This document shows positions 10,524 through 22,654 of a DNA stretch of 64,000 bases, in pieces; position 1 is the stretch's first letter, and every line of letters begins with the position of its first letter. The position numbers and the translations under genes are program-made. The stretch spans positions 1 to 64,000 of the forward strand of contig ARYC01017607.1 in assembly GCA_000711775.1 (NCBI GenBank), given 5' to 3'. Under the pieces are notes generated by a model. The model was not told the origin of the DNA. It worked only from the letters and a program-made list of their open reading frames with translations, and made no database searches. The DNA comes from Oxytricha trifallax (lineage: Eukaryota; Ciliophora; Spirotrichea; Sporadotrichida; Oxytrichidae).

Positions 10524-13500
10524 GCATAGTATTTTCATAATTGTAACTTTCTGGTTTTGAATTTACCTTACTTTCCTTTAGAGATAATAAGGCCTTTAAT
10601 TGTTGGTTACAGGTTTTTATATATGATATTTATAAATAAAATTGAGATTAGTAATTATTTCAGTATTCTCCTATATTTAATCCTTCTTTTTTTAAATTTT
10701 ATAAATATCAAAGAGATACTAATGCTTTTAGTTCCAATACAGCCTAGTGGCAATTTCATTTTTCATTATGTTTTTTAAACTAAAATAATAATTAATTCTC
10801 TTCGGTTCGGGCTGTTATCTTATTTTAATTTGATACTGTTATAGAATTTGATAAATTCTTATCTTAAAATCTTGATTGGAAGAGGCATTCGAAATTTCAT
10901 CCCTTAACCTGTGAATCCGTTCCTATTATCTGGAGACGATTAAAGAAAAAAAGAAGAATTAGTTAGCTACTTCTCCTATTGTCGTTGATATACTTGGTTA
11001 TCGCTTGTGTTATAAGTGGCTGAGATTCGTTAAATATTAGTAGGAATATAAAATATTATTTAAATGATCTTAATGAATTAAAATATTATTTATAATAATA
11101 GGTATTGTTTTCTTGTGTACTTTAAAGTCTCTTAGCTGAAGACGATGAATGGATAAGCTTTCCCCATAATATAATTTAAAAAAAAGTTTCCTTATCCCTT
11201 TTGATTGTTATTTTGTGGATTTTAATCTCGCCAATAAAAAATATTTTGCATAATTACTTGCTTATAATAAAATACCCAAGTTTATAAATTAAAATTGATT
11301 CTGGTAAGTGAGATTAGATAAAGATGATAAAATTGCAGATAATTAAAATAAAATATTTATATCACAATGTAAAAATTAAGCAAAAAAATAAAACTTCCTC
11401 ATATTATCATTACTTCATTTAAAATATTGAGTTTCATTTTATTTTCATTTAAATACGAGGCTAGTCGTTATTTATAGAACTAACTATAAAGCTTGGTAAT
11501 TATTTTTTTATATAAAAAATCAAGCCAAAAATAACTTAATAGAGAAAAATGGGAAGAACTGCAGGTGCGAATTCTGTTTCACATCCAGAATTAATGGACA
11601 TTAATTTTATAGTTAACCAAATATTTTATTTTAATTGAAATTTTATATATCTAGACTAATCATGCAATAAGTCGAAAAAAAACTAAGAGAATTCATCAAA
11701 ACAGAACTACAGAATGACAATTACAACAACTGATTCATCTTGTGGAAATCCATTCATTTAATTAATAGAATTGGAGGACAAAATACGCCATATAAAAAAT
11801 AATGCTGCTGTTAATTCCTCATTTAATCTTCCTCAAGTAAATTATATTAATAATTTAAATTATATATAAATTTAAAACTATTTTATTTGACCCTGCAAAG
11901 AATACGAATAGCAAAATTATAAGGATTATAAACCTTAAAATTCTCTACGAATTGTAAGATTAATAATTTCAATGTTTATTGCTCACTAAATCAATAAAAA
12001 TGTAAATTAACATTTATTTAAGCATAGTTCTGCAAAGATGTGAGATTATCACCCATTTAAAACAGTAATCTGTTCTAAATGAAATCAAAAAAATAATGAA
12101 GGTTAAATTGTAATAAACATCAGATCTAGATAGCAACTTATAAAAAAAACTTTATTGCTTACAAGTTTAGAGTAATGCTGACACTGTACCCACAGAAATA
12201 TCAACTGATTTAGTATTTTAAATAATATTTTTCTAAGAAAGAATACTTATCATAAAGGGATCAATGTAACTTCATTGTTCAAATTCTTGCAATTATTATT
12301 GTTTTAATTAAGATATGATTAAACTAAAGTACTGAGCCCCATATCTGTAAGTGAGACAACTCACATGTATACTTAAATTGTCCCATAATACATTGAGTTA
12401 ACAATAATGTCAAACTAGCACTATGATAAGCAAATTAGTTCTATTTAATAAAAAATAGATTGAAATATCTAAAAGTAATGTTAATAAGAGTCCAAATTAG
12501 AAAGTAATGCCTCGATCAAAATATAAATGATAAATTTGTTATAACTTGATTAAAAGGCAAACATATATATTAAAGTTGACAAAAAATTCAATATTTTACT
12601 AAACTCTAGCATAAACATATAATACTTAGGATTTTCTTTGAATGCATACAAAATCAAAGTGTAAAGCTATCTATATAGAAATATATATATATTTAGGAAG
12701 CTTTCGCTTCAGTATTAAAATTTTTATTGATTTCAATAAAAATCTATACTTAGGATAATATTTCCAGGCTTGCATCAAATTGTCAAGTATTGAATATAGC
12801 GTGTCATCGAAACATTTAATGTAGATTAAAATAGGATTGTTTATAGATACAATAGTATGATTGTGTTGTTTTGATTTAAAAATTAGGATGACATTCTTTT
12901 TTCATTTTGATTTTTTAATAAATATAGGCATTTTATTATATTAAATAATAACTGCAATCAAAATTTAGAGAACTGGTGACTTGAAATAACATAACAGTCA
13001 GTAATGCTTGAAAAGCTATTTGGGTAATATTAATTAAAAAATTTATACAGAAAGAATTCTGATAGCAATAAGTTCTAAAAATATGCTAAAAAGAAGAAAG
13101 AAAATTAATGGTGAGAAAAGCAAAAGATTTATTTATTTTCCGAGACTTCAGGAATTGAAGCATTGTTCTTTAAAGTTTGAGCGATTAAGAAAGCTATGAA
13201 TTTTTAAAAGTACATTATAAATAATATCCTTTTCTGATAGAGTTTTTATAAATGAATCCTACTAAAGACATTCAAATTATAGATTTAATTTTTGAAAAAT
13301 GAAAACTTATTTAAGATTTTTATTCAAAACTAATTAGAAATATAACAAAAATACATATTATTAAATTAAAAATGTATAACAGTTGACACTAGCCTCTATG
13401 CAAAACCTAATAAGTATTGCACATTTATATCTATTTTATTATAATTATGATGGTTTTTATCATTTTCTTCATAATTCTAGAGATTTTTTTTTCCAAATCA

Positions 13501-13559
13501 AACTTTCCATCGATAAATATTATAAGTCTATAACTAGAATGGGATTAACATTTACTAAA

Positions 13560-13806
13560 GCACTCAGTTGAAAGTAGTCTAAGAAATATTATGATCAGGA
13601 AAGAGACACGAAGTAGTGAAAGACCACATAAGACCTTACAATGAGGCAATAGTTGAACAATTACGGAGCTGAAACTATTCTGTTAAGTATATGAATAAAG
13701 TTCCTTGAATAGAAAGAGCTGAATGCCAAACAATCAAAGTATGAAACTCTGGCTGGCTTAAGCCTCAGTAATAATTTCCATACAGAATTAAATAATAATA
13801 ATAATA
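13560..13806 (+). repeat. Retroelement-like 3' end with (AAT)n tail
   Basis: A moderately GC-rich stretch ends in CTGGCTGGCTTAAGCC, then about 30 bp, then an (AAT)n run at 13788-13806. The TGGCNGGCTTAAGCC motif recurs near 14541-14558, again followed by an A/T-rich tail. Repeated 3' sequence followed by a simple-repeat tail is typical of non-LTR retroelements or SINEs. Upstream frames are short and broken, so only a relic is proposed. Confidence 0.35.
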
Positions 13807-13809
13807 ACA

Positions 13810-14690
13810 TAGATAAATATTGCTAGTTTTTAAGCATTTTCTTAAATTTATAAATGCTTTTCTTTTATATGAATGATAAACTCTAATTTTATATTATCGC
13901 ATTTATTTAATATTCATCGTCGATTACCTATAATAGCCAACAAAATAGTTGTTCGTTAGAACCAAAAGTTTTTTCTGTAATAAATTTAAATAAATTCTCA
14001 CATAAATTAAATCAACTATATTTTAGAATACAAAATTTAACTTTTTTCGTAATATTAAGCAATTTTTATACTATAAATTAAATCTTTTTAGTAATATCAT
14101 TTTAATTATAGATAATATTTATTTAGAGTTTATCATAAACCATTAAATCTGATCAAAAAAATTCGACTTCAATAATTGATAAAATAGCACAAAAAAATAT
14201 CAAACTTAAAGAACTTTATTGATAAGATTAGTTTTTTTAGAATAATAAAATTAAAACTTAAAATGTGTAAAAAGAAAAATAGAGAAAATTTTCAAAACAA
14301 ATGTAAAATAATAAAAGCAAAAACATTTATGATGATGAACTTAATACCATTCACTATAAATAATACTATGTTAATGACAATTTTATACTTAATTGAGATT
14401 TAAAACTTATTTCAAATCTCAAAAGCTAAACAAAATTCTGAAATGCAGTAATTCAACTGATAGATATATTATTAAAGTTGCTTAATTTGAAATAAACTTG
14501 TAATTTAATTTTATTAGAATCTCTGGCAAAGTTATAAATAGATGGCAGGCTTAAGCCCTAGAATTAATTTAAGTGCAACATTTAATAAAAATAATATCTA
14601 GGTGGGTAATTAATCCTAAATTATTTTCAGAAAATAACTGTGAATACTTGTAGTTAAGAAATTCCATGACTAGGGAGACTATTTTATAAG
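13810..14690. other. AT-rich spacer with a second TGGC-GGCTTAAGCC motif
   Basis: No gene is supported. The only structure seen is the copy of the GGCTTAAGCC motif near 14545, matching the one at 13744-13758. Confidence 0.4.
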
Positions 14691-15520
14691 TCAATAGTAA
14701 AGATTAAAGTTTTTTTGGGAGTAATGAACCTGTCCTAATAACAAAAGAAGCTAAAATAGAAGATGGTGCTATGTATTCTTTTATTAAGAGTATAGAAAAC
14801 TCATTCATCTTGAAAATGAAATATAAAATACAGACAGGTAAATACTAGAGAAACTGCTAGTATAAGATTTTGAGTTTGAACTAATAAAAATGGATATAAA
14901 AAACACAATTGCGCAAATATACGAAACCAATTTTATCATGTAATATCAATATGCTTGTTATATTATACTCATTTATTTATTTAATTTTCATCATATATAA
15001 TCTTAGATTTTAATGAAGTGGAAAACTGTTTTTATAAAATGTTTAAGAAATAAATGGTCGAATCATCATCTAGAGCTAATATTGGTGTAGCAATTCAGCA
15101 TTTGATAGGAAGAGTTTGAGAGAAAACTTTGGAGACGACAAAGATGTAAGGAATTTAATAATCTAAGTTTTAAATTATATTTTTAGTTATTGACAAGGAA
15201 GATAAGACCATAGTAATGTATTTGTACTCAAAAGTAGCAAATGAAATGCTAATAATAATGGCTAAATTAAGAAGAATGCTTAACAAGTTAACGACTAACT
15301 TGTTGCAAAAAGAAAGAGTGCATATATTTTGATAAATTAAAACCAGTACTATTGCAAAATTACAATCTGAAATGGACAATATATAATCTATTTGGTTGAT
15401 GAGTCAGAAGATGAAGGAAATAATTTTGATTCAGAAAATATAACAAAGTTAATTATGAATACAGGTCAACAGTCTGCGAACTTGTCCGTAATATGCTTAA
15501 ATGATATGCTTAGGATCTGT
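14690..15520 (+). pseudogene. Decayed coding region of unknown family
   Basis: Several plus-strand segments read as charged protein in the ciliate code but are split by TGA codons and frame changes. Examples are LITKEAKIEDGAMYSF (about 14735-14890), VIDKEDKTIVMYLYSK then LRRMLNKLTTNLL (about 15180-15330), and LVDESEDEGNNFDSEN (about 15390-15520). The order on one strand suggests a single former gene or element. No domain is recognised, and parts may be chance frames. Confidence 0.3.
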
Positions 15521-15539
15521 TGAGGGGAAATTATATTTT

Positions 15540-16620
15540 TTTCCTTGTCCATGTTTTTAATTTACTTTTCAAATATGAAACATATGTCAAAGTTGGTAAT
15601 GTGTTGGTTACCACTTTCATATATCTCTTCACTCTCTTTAAAGTAAAAGAGTTATTGTAAAATTATAAAAGTTCCTCCATCCTAAGAGCAATATTTATTA
15701 TTTAAATTTCCATAACCGATGTTTAGGATATAGATGGTTGGTTATATATATTGGGTGGCTATATTCTTAAATTTACTGTCTCTTTGGTACCAGTAAAATG
15801 GTTCATTATCTCTATAAAAGTATACGTTAAATACACAGCAGATTGAGATACTTATGGTAATAATCTTCCCAGTATTAAGAATTTCTGTATTGAGCTATTT
15901 TATTCTTTAAAATTTAAATCTTTTATAGCTTTCATAGCTTGAATATTACTCAAATGTTGTAACATATTCGCTTATAAGAGCTATTAATATAATAATGTTT
16001 AATAATTAGCACTAAAATTTATAAAATGATTTAAGTATAATGATCCATTCCTGAAATTTAATAAGTTATGGATAAAGTTATTGACAAAACGGTTCGTTTG
16101 CAGAGGGGATAGAATATCTTGGCAAAGCAAATACTAATAATACAATAACAACAATAAATAAAATAAATACATACTGCTTTCATATTTTTACACTAATATA
16201 TAAATATAATGTGATCTAATCTAATCTATGTAGACAAATCTAAATCAATCTTAAAGCAAGACGCAATAAAAGTTCTTGATCATCAAGCTCCAGAATATTA
16301 TAATCATAACTAATTTTCTACTCATTTATTGAAATTGAAAGATTGCAAGAATCATAGATATTTGTAAAAGTACGTTGGAAATATCGTAAAAGATGGCATT
16401 TTTATTAAAATAGAACAATATCTTTAATATTTTATAAAAATAATTTATAAAATCACAGATTTGAGAACAAGCACATAGAAAAGCGAAAGAAAATATAAAA
16501 AAAATAAGAAAAAGACAAGAGAACCAAAAATGAGTAGTTATCTCGTAAATTAAAAACTTTAGTATGGAAATACAAATTTATAAGTTATTCTAAATTTATA
16601 AATATATCTTGTAATATAAA
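15540..16620. other. AT-rich spacer
   Basis: I see no supported gene, repeat or RNA. Short runs of AAT/ATA simple sequence occur near 16130-16170. Confidence 0.4.
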
Positions 16621-16629
16621 TTTAATTTG

Positions 16630-17050
16630 TTTATTTCTTCAATAAATTTATCTTCACCATCTTTATTTCCTCCTTAACCCTCATTGATTTTCTAATTTGC
16701 TTTACCAGAACAAAGAGCCCATTTTTAAGATCTTTGAATTTGATACTGAGATTATTTAAGCAAGTCGTCTTTAAAAAGAACATCATCTCTTACTTTTCAT
16801 CGAAGCATTCCGAAATGAATTGACAATTTTCACTCTAAGACAATTTAGAATTTGGGTACTAATAATCTTCTATATCTTTGATATTCCATTGATGTTATCA
16901 TAGAAGAAGTTTATAATATCTGAGAAGGCAACATTCAAACAAAGACCTTCCACAAAATAAGTTGAGTTGTGATTACAGAAACTTACTCTCCTCAAATTAT
17001 TTCATTACTCCTTAATTTTTTCAGACTCATCCTTCATAACAACCATAAAA
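16630..17050 (-). CDS. Gene fragment with a putative 25-nt intron
   Basis: A minus-strand frame reads, in order, VEGLCLNVAFSDIINFFYD, ILNCLRVKIVNSFRNASMK, then, after a break, LLKQSQYQIQRSQKWALCSG and EGQGGNKDGEDKFIEE. The break is exactly bridged by removing GTAAG...AAAG, a 25-nt GT-AG segment in the same phase. An intron of this size would match the small introns in the TBE genes here. Both outer ends fade into AT-rich DNA, so this may be one MDS or a relic. The function is unknown. Confidence 0.35.
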
Positions 17051-17458
17051 AGGCAAAGTACCAGCAGAAATTTTATTCAAGTAATCCAAAGATTAAACAT
17101 TACCAATTATTAATAAGAAATTGTTTTGAAATTTTTAATAAAACCTAGTTTAAAGCTAGTATTAATCTTAGTCTTAATTATTACTGAGAGCAAGTAGATT
17201 ATATTTTTGTTGCTTTTCAAATATTTTTTTTAGGATCATAATAAAAATATATAGCTATTTCATAAAATTTCCATATTAAGTTAAAGTTAACTTGAAGCTT
17301 GTTACTTTTCATCAATGATTTTCTATTTAGAATTCAATAAATCTCAAGTTTGTTCCGAATTAACTCTATATCAGTAAAGATTAATAGAAGTTTTGAATAC
17401 AATGTAATACAATGACTTTTATACTTGGTCAAAGATTGAATTGCAATTTTGTTTCATA

Positions 17459-18281
17459 TTGTTTAGTGATGTCCTCTTTGCAATAAATTTATAAAGAGTA
17501 ATCCAATAATTATAATAATAATATTAATGATATTACATTTAGGTCTCTAAGGACCCCATTTTACATACGAACAAGCCCTTTTGTTAGTTGGAGGTTAGCT
17601 CCTTGTCCTAATATTTTTTATCTTCTTTATTTTCTGTTATTGTCTTTCCTCGATTTCTCTATCTACCTCCATTCTTTGCTTTTCTTAGGCTGTTTTGGAT
17701 TATGATATCCTCCCTTTAGTTTTAAATTTGAATTATTAGTCGAAGTTTTTCACTTGAATAGTGAATGTTATCTCTTTGGGTTAGATTATTTCTTTCATTA
17801 TATTTGTGATGAGTTGGATCAAGTCTGATTTAAGTTAATATAAGCGTTTTTCTTGGCATTTAGAGTTGATTTCTACTTTGTTGAGGTGGCTGTGAGAGTC
17901 TATACCTACGCTTATGCATGCAAGCTTGATGACTGTGACATCATTAAGAGTGTCCAAGTTGAATAGTTTCACTATTTTATATGAGTGATTCTATTTGATC
18001 TTTAGACATCTTTACTATGCCAATTTCGTTCTTTTATTTGAGTCTATATGAATAGATTGTAAGACTTCTGCGAATCTCTATATTGATCCGTATAACTAGG
18101 ATTCGATTGTGCTAATCCAGATTTATACACAAGATTCTCTCGTGTCAAATCTTTCTGCAATACTGCTTTTGATGACCTTCATTGTTTTTAGATTGCATCC
18201 TATTTATATTTATTAATATTAATTTTATTTATAATTAAACTTTAATATTTAATTTCTATAGAGTACATGTTCTTTCCTGTG
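17459..18281 (-). CDS. Retroelement-like C-terminal ORF, copy 1
   Basis: This is a ~274-codon minus-strand stretch without TGA. It includes ERFDTRESCVQIWISTIES, KLFNLDTLNDVTVIKLACI and a Glu/Gln/Lys-rich end (EKQRMEVDREIEERQQQK). It runs toward TTAGAGACCTAAATGT and an ATT-rich tail at about 17510-17545, where the frame stays open by chance. A second locus at 57.2-58.6 kb has the same strand order, a similar AGAGACCT 3' motif and an ATT tail, which suggests a common non-LTR-like element. No reverse transcriptase motif was found, so the class is an inference. Confidence 0.4.
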
Positions 18282-19830
18282 TCATATTTTAAGTTATTGG
18301 CTTTTACATCAATGTTAGTTTGAGAAAATAGTTCAAAGTTAGGGTCTTAGTCATCGTAGTAATATAGTTTTGATTCAATAAATTTACTATTCTCGTTTTT
18401 TAGATGGTTTAGTCATTATCAGCAGTCATCTTGGAAAAAGTTTGAATCATCATAGTAGTTGTATTGTTGTTTCTTATCAAATGAGCTCTAGTCATCTTTT
18501 TATCACAATATATTACCTACTTCATAATGAGGTCAGTATTTCTGTTAAGGTTCTAATCAGACTCCTCACTAATCTCTAATATAGGAGAGGGAGAATCAGA
18601 CTTTTCTATTTATGTTTAGTGAATAGTTTGGTGTTTTGTTGGAGATTTCTGGGGGTTTATGGACTATTATTTATTGATGCAAGTCTAAGCAACTATAAAA
18701 TTATTGAGTCCAAAGTTGGATTAAATCTCAATTGTTTTCTCCTTCGAATTGAATTTTTGTTCGTTGTATTTAGAATTAGTTGATTAGTGAGAAGCCTTTT
18801 CTGACTATTTTTCTTGCAATGAAGGTTATAATCTCAAGGATGCCATGCCCTATTGTCTTTTGTTCGCTTTCATCAATTTGATGACTTATTGTGATAAACA
18901 AATAATATTACTGTTTTCCTTCTCATTTTAAATAATGCTTTTTGTGTTTTAAAGTAACCCATTCTGTTTGTTGATTTTTTTAAAAAATACCTTGTTCCAA
19001 TAATAATATCTTTTTGTTAGATTTTCCTTTAATATTATTATCATATCTATTATATATTATGGAATATTTTTGTAACAGCGAGACATTCTTATAGTTCTTT
19101 ACCTTTTCTAACTTCTTGAAGTTTTCATCATCATCTATAAGATACTTAATCATAATCGGATTTTCTATGTCATTAAAGTTCAACGTTTTAATGTATCATT
19201 GCATAATTATGAAAATAGAATACTTATAAAATTTTAATATCTTTAATTGTTTGAAATATAAACTCCTCTTTACTTTCTAAAATTTCATACCTAGCATATA
19301 AAGAAATACCAGAATATTTCACCTTATACTTTCCAACTAATAACTTTACTGGGAAATTTCTCAAATCTTTCCCCCCTTAATCCTTAATTTATCATGATTG
19401 TTTGATCCAACGGTCTCATCACGAGATTTATGAATTATATTTATTTTGGCATTAAGAAAGCCTTGAAAAAAAAATCAAAATTTGTATTAAAAAAGCAATA
19501 GAATAAGCTTGTTAATCTCCTATACATTCAGGAGCGTTATCTTTGACATCAATCTACCATACAATAATTATGACATATTTCTCGTTTTCTTTTTTGTTCT
19601 AGGGCTATTTTAGTTGCTAACTTATAAGTTTAAATTCAAATCTTGACAAACAATATTATTTAAAGCATCATAATATAAATTCTTTCATTTCTTTATAAAA
19701 TGAACTTTAAATATTATATTTTATTTTGTTGACTTCTTTGTAATAAATCGATTTTTGTGCTACTCCAAGGGATCAAATTAAGCATCATCATCAGACATCT
19801 TTTACAGGCATTATTACCAATTTATGTCTT
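18282..19830 (-). pseudogene. Upstream decayed part of retroelement-like copy 1
   Basis: Minus-strand coding-like pieces continue upstream of the 17.5-18.3 kb frame, broken by TGA codons and frame changes. Examples are DVKANNLKYDTGKN and SSFDKKQQYNYYDDS (18.3-18.5 kb), ENPIMIKYLIDDDENFKK (about 19.1 kb) and KLLVGKYKVKYSGISLY (about 19.3 kb). The consistent strand suggests one decayed element, but some pieces may belong to another gene. No motif was recognised. Confidence 0.3.
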
Positions 19831-20634
19831 CAAATTTCTCACTTCTTCTGTTTACTTACCAATTAATTTATTTCCTCAAATCGTTATAACATTATATAAA
19901 AACAGATGAATTAATTAGGGATAAATTACAATTATTGCTATTATTACTATTAATTCATTATTTAGATAATAATTTAAATGAAAAACACTAATTAAATTGT
20001 TTATCTTAATTTACTGAATTATAATACTTCGTAACTGAATTATTTTTTTTAAGTTAATTCAAAATGTTGAATATTAAAAAATATATTCAAAATTTAATTT
20101 AAGTTTATTTTAAGAATTGTTTATTAAAAACTTAGTAACAACAATAGTATTAATTAAAGATACTATTAAATTTAATATTTTATAAATTATAATCAATTTA
20201 TAAGGGATTTATAGATACATTTAATATTAGTAAATTAAATAGTTTAAACATTCTTATTCAATATTTAATTGGAATGTTTTCAAAAGTCAGATTATATTTA
20301 TGTTCTCAATTTTTGTTGTTAAATAGTTAATGAAGCGTTATTTTAAATTTATTAAGTAAAGTACAGATTATATGTTTACTTAAGTTAAGCAATAATAAAT
20401 TAAATATTTTATCTAAGTATAAATGCCCTATTCATTAATTGAACTCAAAGAATCTTAAAACACAAGAGAGATAAATAAAACTTTTATAAAAACTGCTTAA
20501 AGTCCTTCCTTGTGTATATATACAAAGACCTTAAATCTCAAACTAAAAGATAAGCAAGGAGATAAAGAGTAGCAAGTAGATGCAAATGAAGAGCTTCTTG
20601 AAAATAAAATGAATAAAATAATGAAGCTGGTAAC
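19830..20634. other. AT-rich spacer left of TBE-1
   Basis: Extremely AT-rich and without a supportable gene. Just before the transposon, around 20510-20525, a short palindromic TGTATATATACA occurs. Confidence 0.4.
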
Positions 20635-20637
20635 AAT

Positions 20638-20717
20638 CAAAACCCAAAATCCTTTAATGATATTTATAAGTGCCTTGATTTGTATGGAATTCGTTAGGGG
20701 TTGGGGGTTATTAATTA
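20638..20717 (+). repeat. TBE-1 left terminal inverted repeat
   Basis: It starts CAAAACCCAAAATCC, a mutated C4A4 telomere repeat, and matches the inverted right end over about 80 bp, including the internal TTGGGGGTTATTAAT segment. Confidence 0.9.
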
Positions 20718-20718
20718 A

Positions 20719-21785
20719 ATGCTATACAAAAATTACAAGTTTTGGGGTCTTTATATAATGAAGAATATATAGATTTAGTGTTTAAACAGCTATATGGATG
20801 TGATATGTAAAGTGAATAAGTCAAACCAGTACTGAACTATAAGTCTATTGCACTGCTCTTAAAGCGTTGTCCATCAACTATTCGTTCTCACTGCTTGAAA
20901 GCTGTGTAATTAAAGCAATAATAGCTGAACTCTTAGCCTAAGAGGAAGTCTAAGTTTCTATAGAAGCATATTGACTATCTTATTAATGAAAAACTTTGAA
21001 GTATTGGGCTCACTTCTCTCTCGACTAACGAGCTATTATGTTTCACCGCCAGTTCCCTGAGTTGAAGATCTCTGCATAATCTGTTGCAAACATTTATAAA
21101 CGAAATGGTATATCTTACAAAGGTGTTAATCGTATCAAGAGAGTGATTGATTTCACTCTGCCATTTTACAACAATAACTTAAATTATATTTATAATTAAA
21201 TGCAGAGAGCCTAATAGAGTAATATTAAGTTTATACAAGCTGACGAGGCTGTGTTTACCTTTAAAACTTTCATCAAGAAGTCTTGGTATAAGAGAAAAAG
21301 TAATATAGAGGTATATGACTAGAAAGTCAAGGTATAAACAATGAGAATTCTTGGAGGTATTAGCATGGATGCTGGTTTAGAAACTTATGTTATTCATCCT
21401 CGCTCTATTAAGACAGAGCAGTATATTAAGTTCTTAGAGCAGGCAGCTGAGAGAGAAGTACCCTGAATAAGAGATTATTCTGTTAGTTGATAATCTTTCA
21501 GTTCATAAGACAAAAGAAACAAGGAAAAGTTATGAACAACTAAGAATAACACCAGTGTTCAACGTGCCTTACAGCCCATAGTTTAATGGAATTGAATTCT
21601 ACTGGGGTATACTAAAAGGTCATTATAAGAAACTGCTGCTATACCACCTGATGCATGACCTACCTATTGATACAGTCGATTTTATAAAAAGTTCAGCTAA
21701 GAGAGTTGATAATTAGTTGGCATAAAAGTGTGCTAAAGAAGGGAGAGTGAATGTATATAAATAAGTTTTTTAGTTAAGTTAATGA
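20719..21785 (+). pseudogene. TBE 42-kDa-type DDE transposase, frameshifted (TBE-1)
   Basis: An IS630/Tc1/mariner-type transposase, expected to cut and rejoin element ends in the germline nucleus. The frame reads through the first catalytic motif QADEAVFTF, then breaks. A 4-bp duplication (GAGCAGGCAGCTGAG near 21440-21446, where other copies lack the extra GCAG) shifts the frame before VDNLSVHKT and YSPQFNGIEFYW, which carry the second Asp and the Glu. The proposed ATG at 20719 is also one base out of frame with the conserved region, so there is a second indel near 20725-20740. The frame ends with TGA at 21783-21785, ten bases from the convergent 22-kDa gene. Confidence 0.9.
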
Positions 21786-21992
21786 ATATATAAGTCACAT
21801 TTAAAATTCTTTTGAGGGAACTGGTTTATCTATCTTTTCTTCCTCTTAAGGCTTGCTTGGGCCCATGTTTATTCTCTTGCTGCCAGCTCCAGCATCAATG
21901 TTCATTGACTCTGGAGGTAAATATTTGAATAAAATCTCTTGCTAACTTCATACTTTGTCTGCTACTTTTGCTCTGTGAAGCTTGCTCTATTC

Positions 21993-22067
21993 CTTATCTC
22001 GTCCAAAAGGGTCCTGGATCGACCCCAGGTACGGGTATATAAAATATTTTTATTTGTATACAATAAG
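21993..22067. mobile_element. 75-bp insert with tRNA-like T-arm inside the TBE-1 22-kDa gene
   Basis: The insert is absent from the aligned TBE-2 and TBE-3 genes. Its ends are CTTAT and ATAAG (inverted), and TTC lies on both sides as a possible 3-bp target duplication. Inside, CCTGG-ATCGACC-CCAGG forms a 5-bp stem with a 7-nt loop resembling a tRNA T-arm or Pol III B-box. No full tRNA is present. It could be a very small mobile element or a tRNA-derived fragment. Confidence 0.4.
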
Positions 22068-22098
22068 TTCATCAAGAAGATGGAAGTACCAGATTTTT

Positions 22099-22124
22099 CT
22101 AAAGAGTTAAGCTACAAATCTTAC
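22099..22124 (-). other. 26-nt intron 2 of the 22-kDa gene (TBE-1)
   Basis: The minus strand reads GTAAGATTTG...ACTCTTTAG, 26 nt. Its removal joins the codons for ...HHYIQ to KKSGT in the frame used by the other copies. Confidence 0.75.
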
Positions 22125-22517
22125 TTTAAATATAATGATGCTTCTGCAGCTCTGATAGCCTGCTCTCACTTATCTTGATCCCTTGTTTGTCCTTATCTTC
22201 TGAAGAGATGATGTACTTTTTCTTATGAGATTCTTGAATAATTTCTTTCAAGTAATCACCTTTGATTGTTGCAAGTATGCCAAAGAAATAGTTTCTTTCA
22301 GGTAGTTTATTAGACAACTGCTTCATAGTAGGTAGGTACTGCGAAACCTCTTGATCATTCATTGCATCGTCATATAAATTAGTCACTGAGATTTCAGGAT
22401 AGTTTGGAATCTCTACAACTTTACATCTTAAGTTTTCAATGCTTTCTTCTCTTAACAGAGTATTGCCCTTAGAAATGAAATTTTATATTCATTCCATCGT
22501 TTGTAGAAACAAACCAA

Positions 22518-22553
22518 CTAGATAACAGAGATTAGTTACTATGAGTTCCTTAC
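22518..22553 (-). other. 36-nt intron 1 of the 22-kDa gene (TBE-1)
   Basis: The minus strand reads GTAAGGAACT...TTATCTAG with an internal GTAACTAAT branch-like site. Removal joins ...YLVQQ to GLFLQ in phase. Confidence 0.75.
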
Positions 22554-22654
22554 CTTGCTGCACCAAGTAGCGGTGCAAATCCTCCTTGCTTCTAAATCTT
22601 TGAATCAATTCTTGTGGCTTGCACTCTTTTCATTGCATCATTCATTGACTCCAT

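Larger units (their letters stand above)
9947..13370. other. AT-rich germline DNA right of the tandem array
   Basis: This stretch is mostly AT-rich with short homopolymer runs and no gene I can support. A short coding-like segment (10315-10473) and a strong hairpin (10489-10523) are listed separately. A ciliate-code frame with one internal TGA can be traced around 11.66-12.1 kb (starting MQQVEKKLREF), but its composition is what AT-rich random sequence would give, so I do not call it a gene. Confidence 0.5.
21795..22654 (-). pseudogene. TBE 22-kDa-type gene with two mini-introns, frameshifted (TBE-1)
   Basis: Homologous to the genes at 37203-37993 and 61174-61968, with the shared core LPERNYFFGI. 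Removing introns at 22518-22553 (36 nt) and 22099-22124 (26 nt) restores the same exon phases as in the other copies. Further damage is private to this copy: a 1-bp insertion near 22610, a 75-bp in-frame insert at 21993-22067, and an indel before the conserved C-terminal MNIDAGAG motif. The function of this TBE protein is not established. It is transcribed convergently with the transposase and divergently from the 57-kDa gene. Confidence 0.85.

Noticed and set aside
11660..12100. Long ciliate-code frame with one TGA
   Set aside because: In AT-rich DNA with only TGA as stop, frames of this length arise by chance, and composition gives no further support.
15170..15379. Minus-strand 69-codon standard-code frame
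   Set aside because: The plus strand of the same bases reads as a more protein-like charged segment. The minus frame is hydrophobic text typical of a reverse-strand shadow.
22005..22040. Possible tRNA gene
   Set aside because: Only a T-arm-like hairpin is present. No acceptor, D-arm or anticodon arm can be folded around it.
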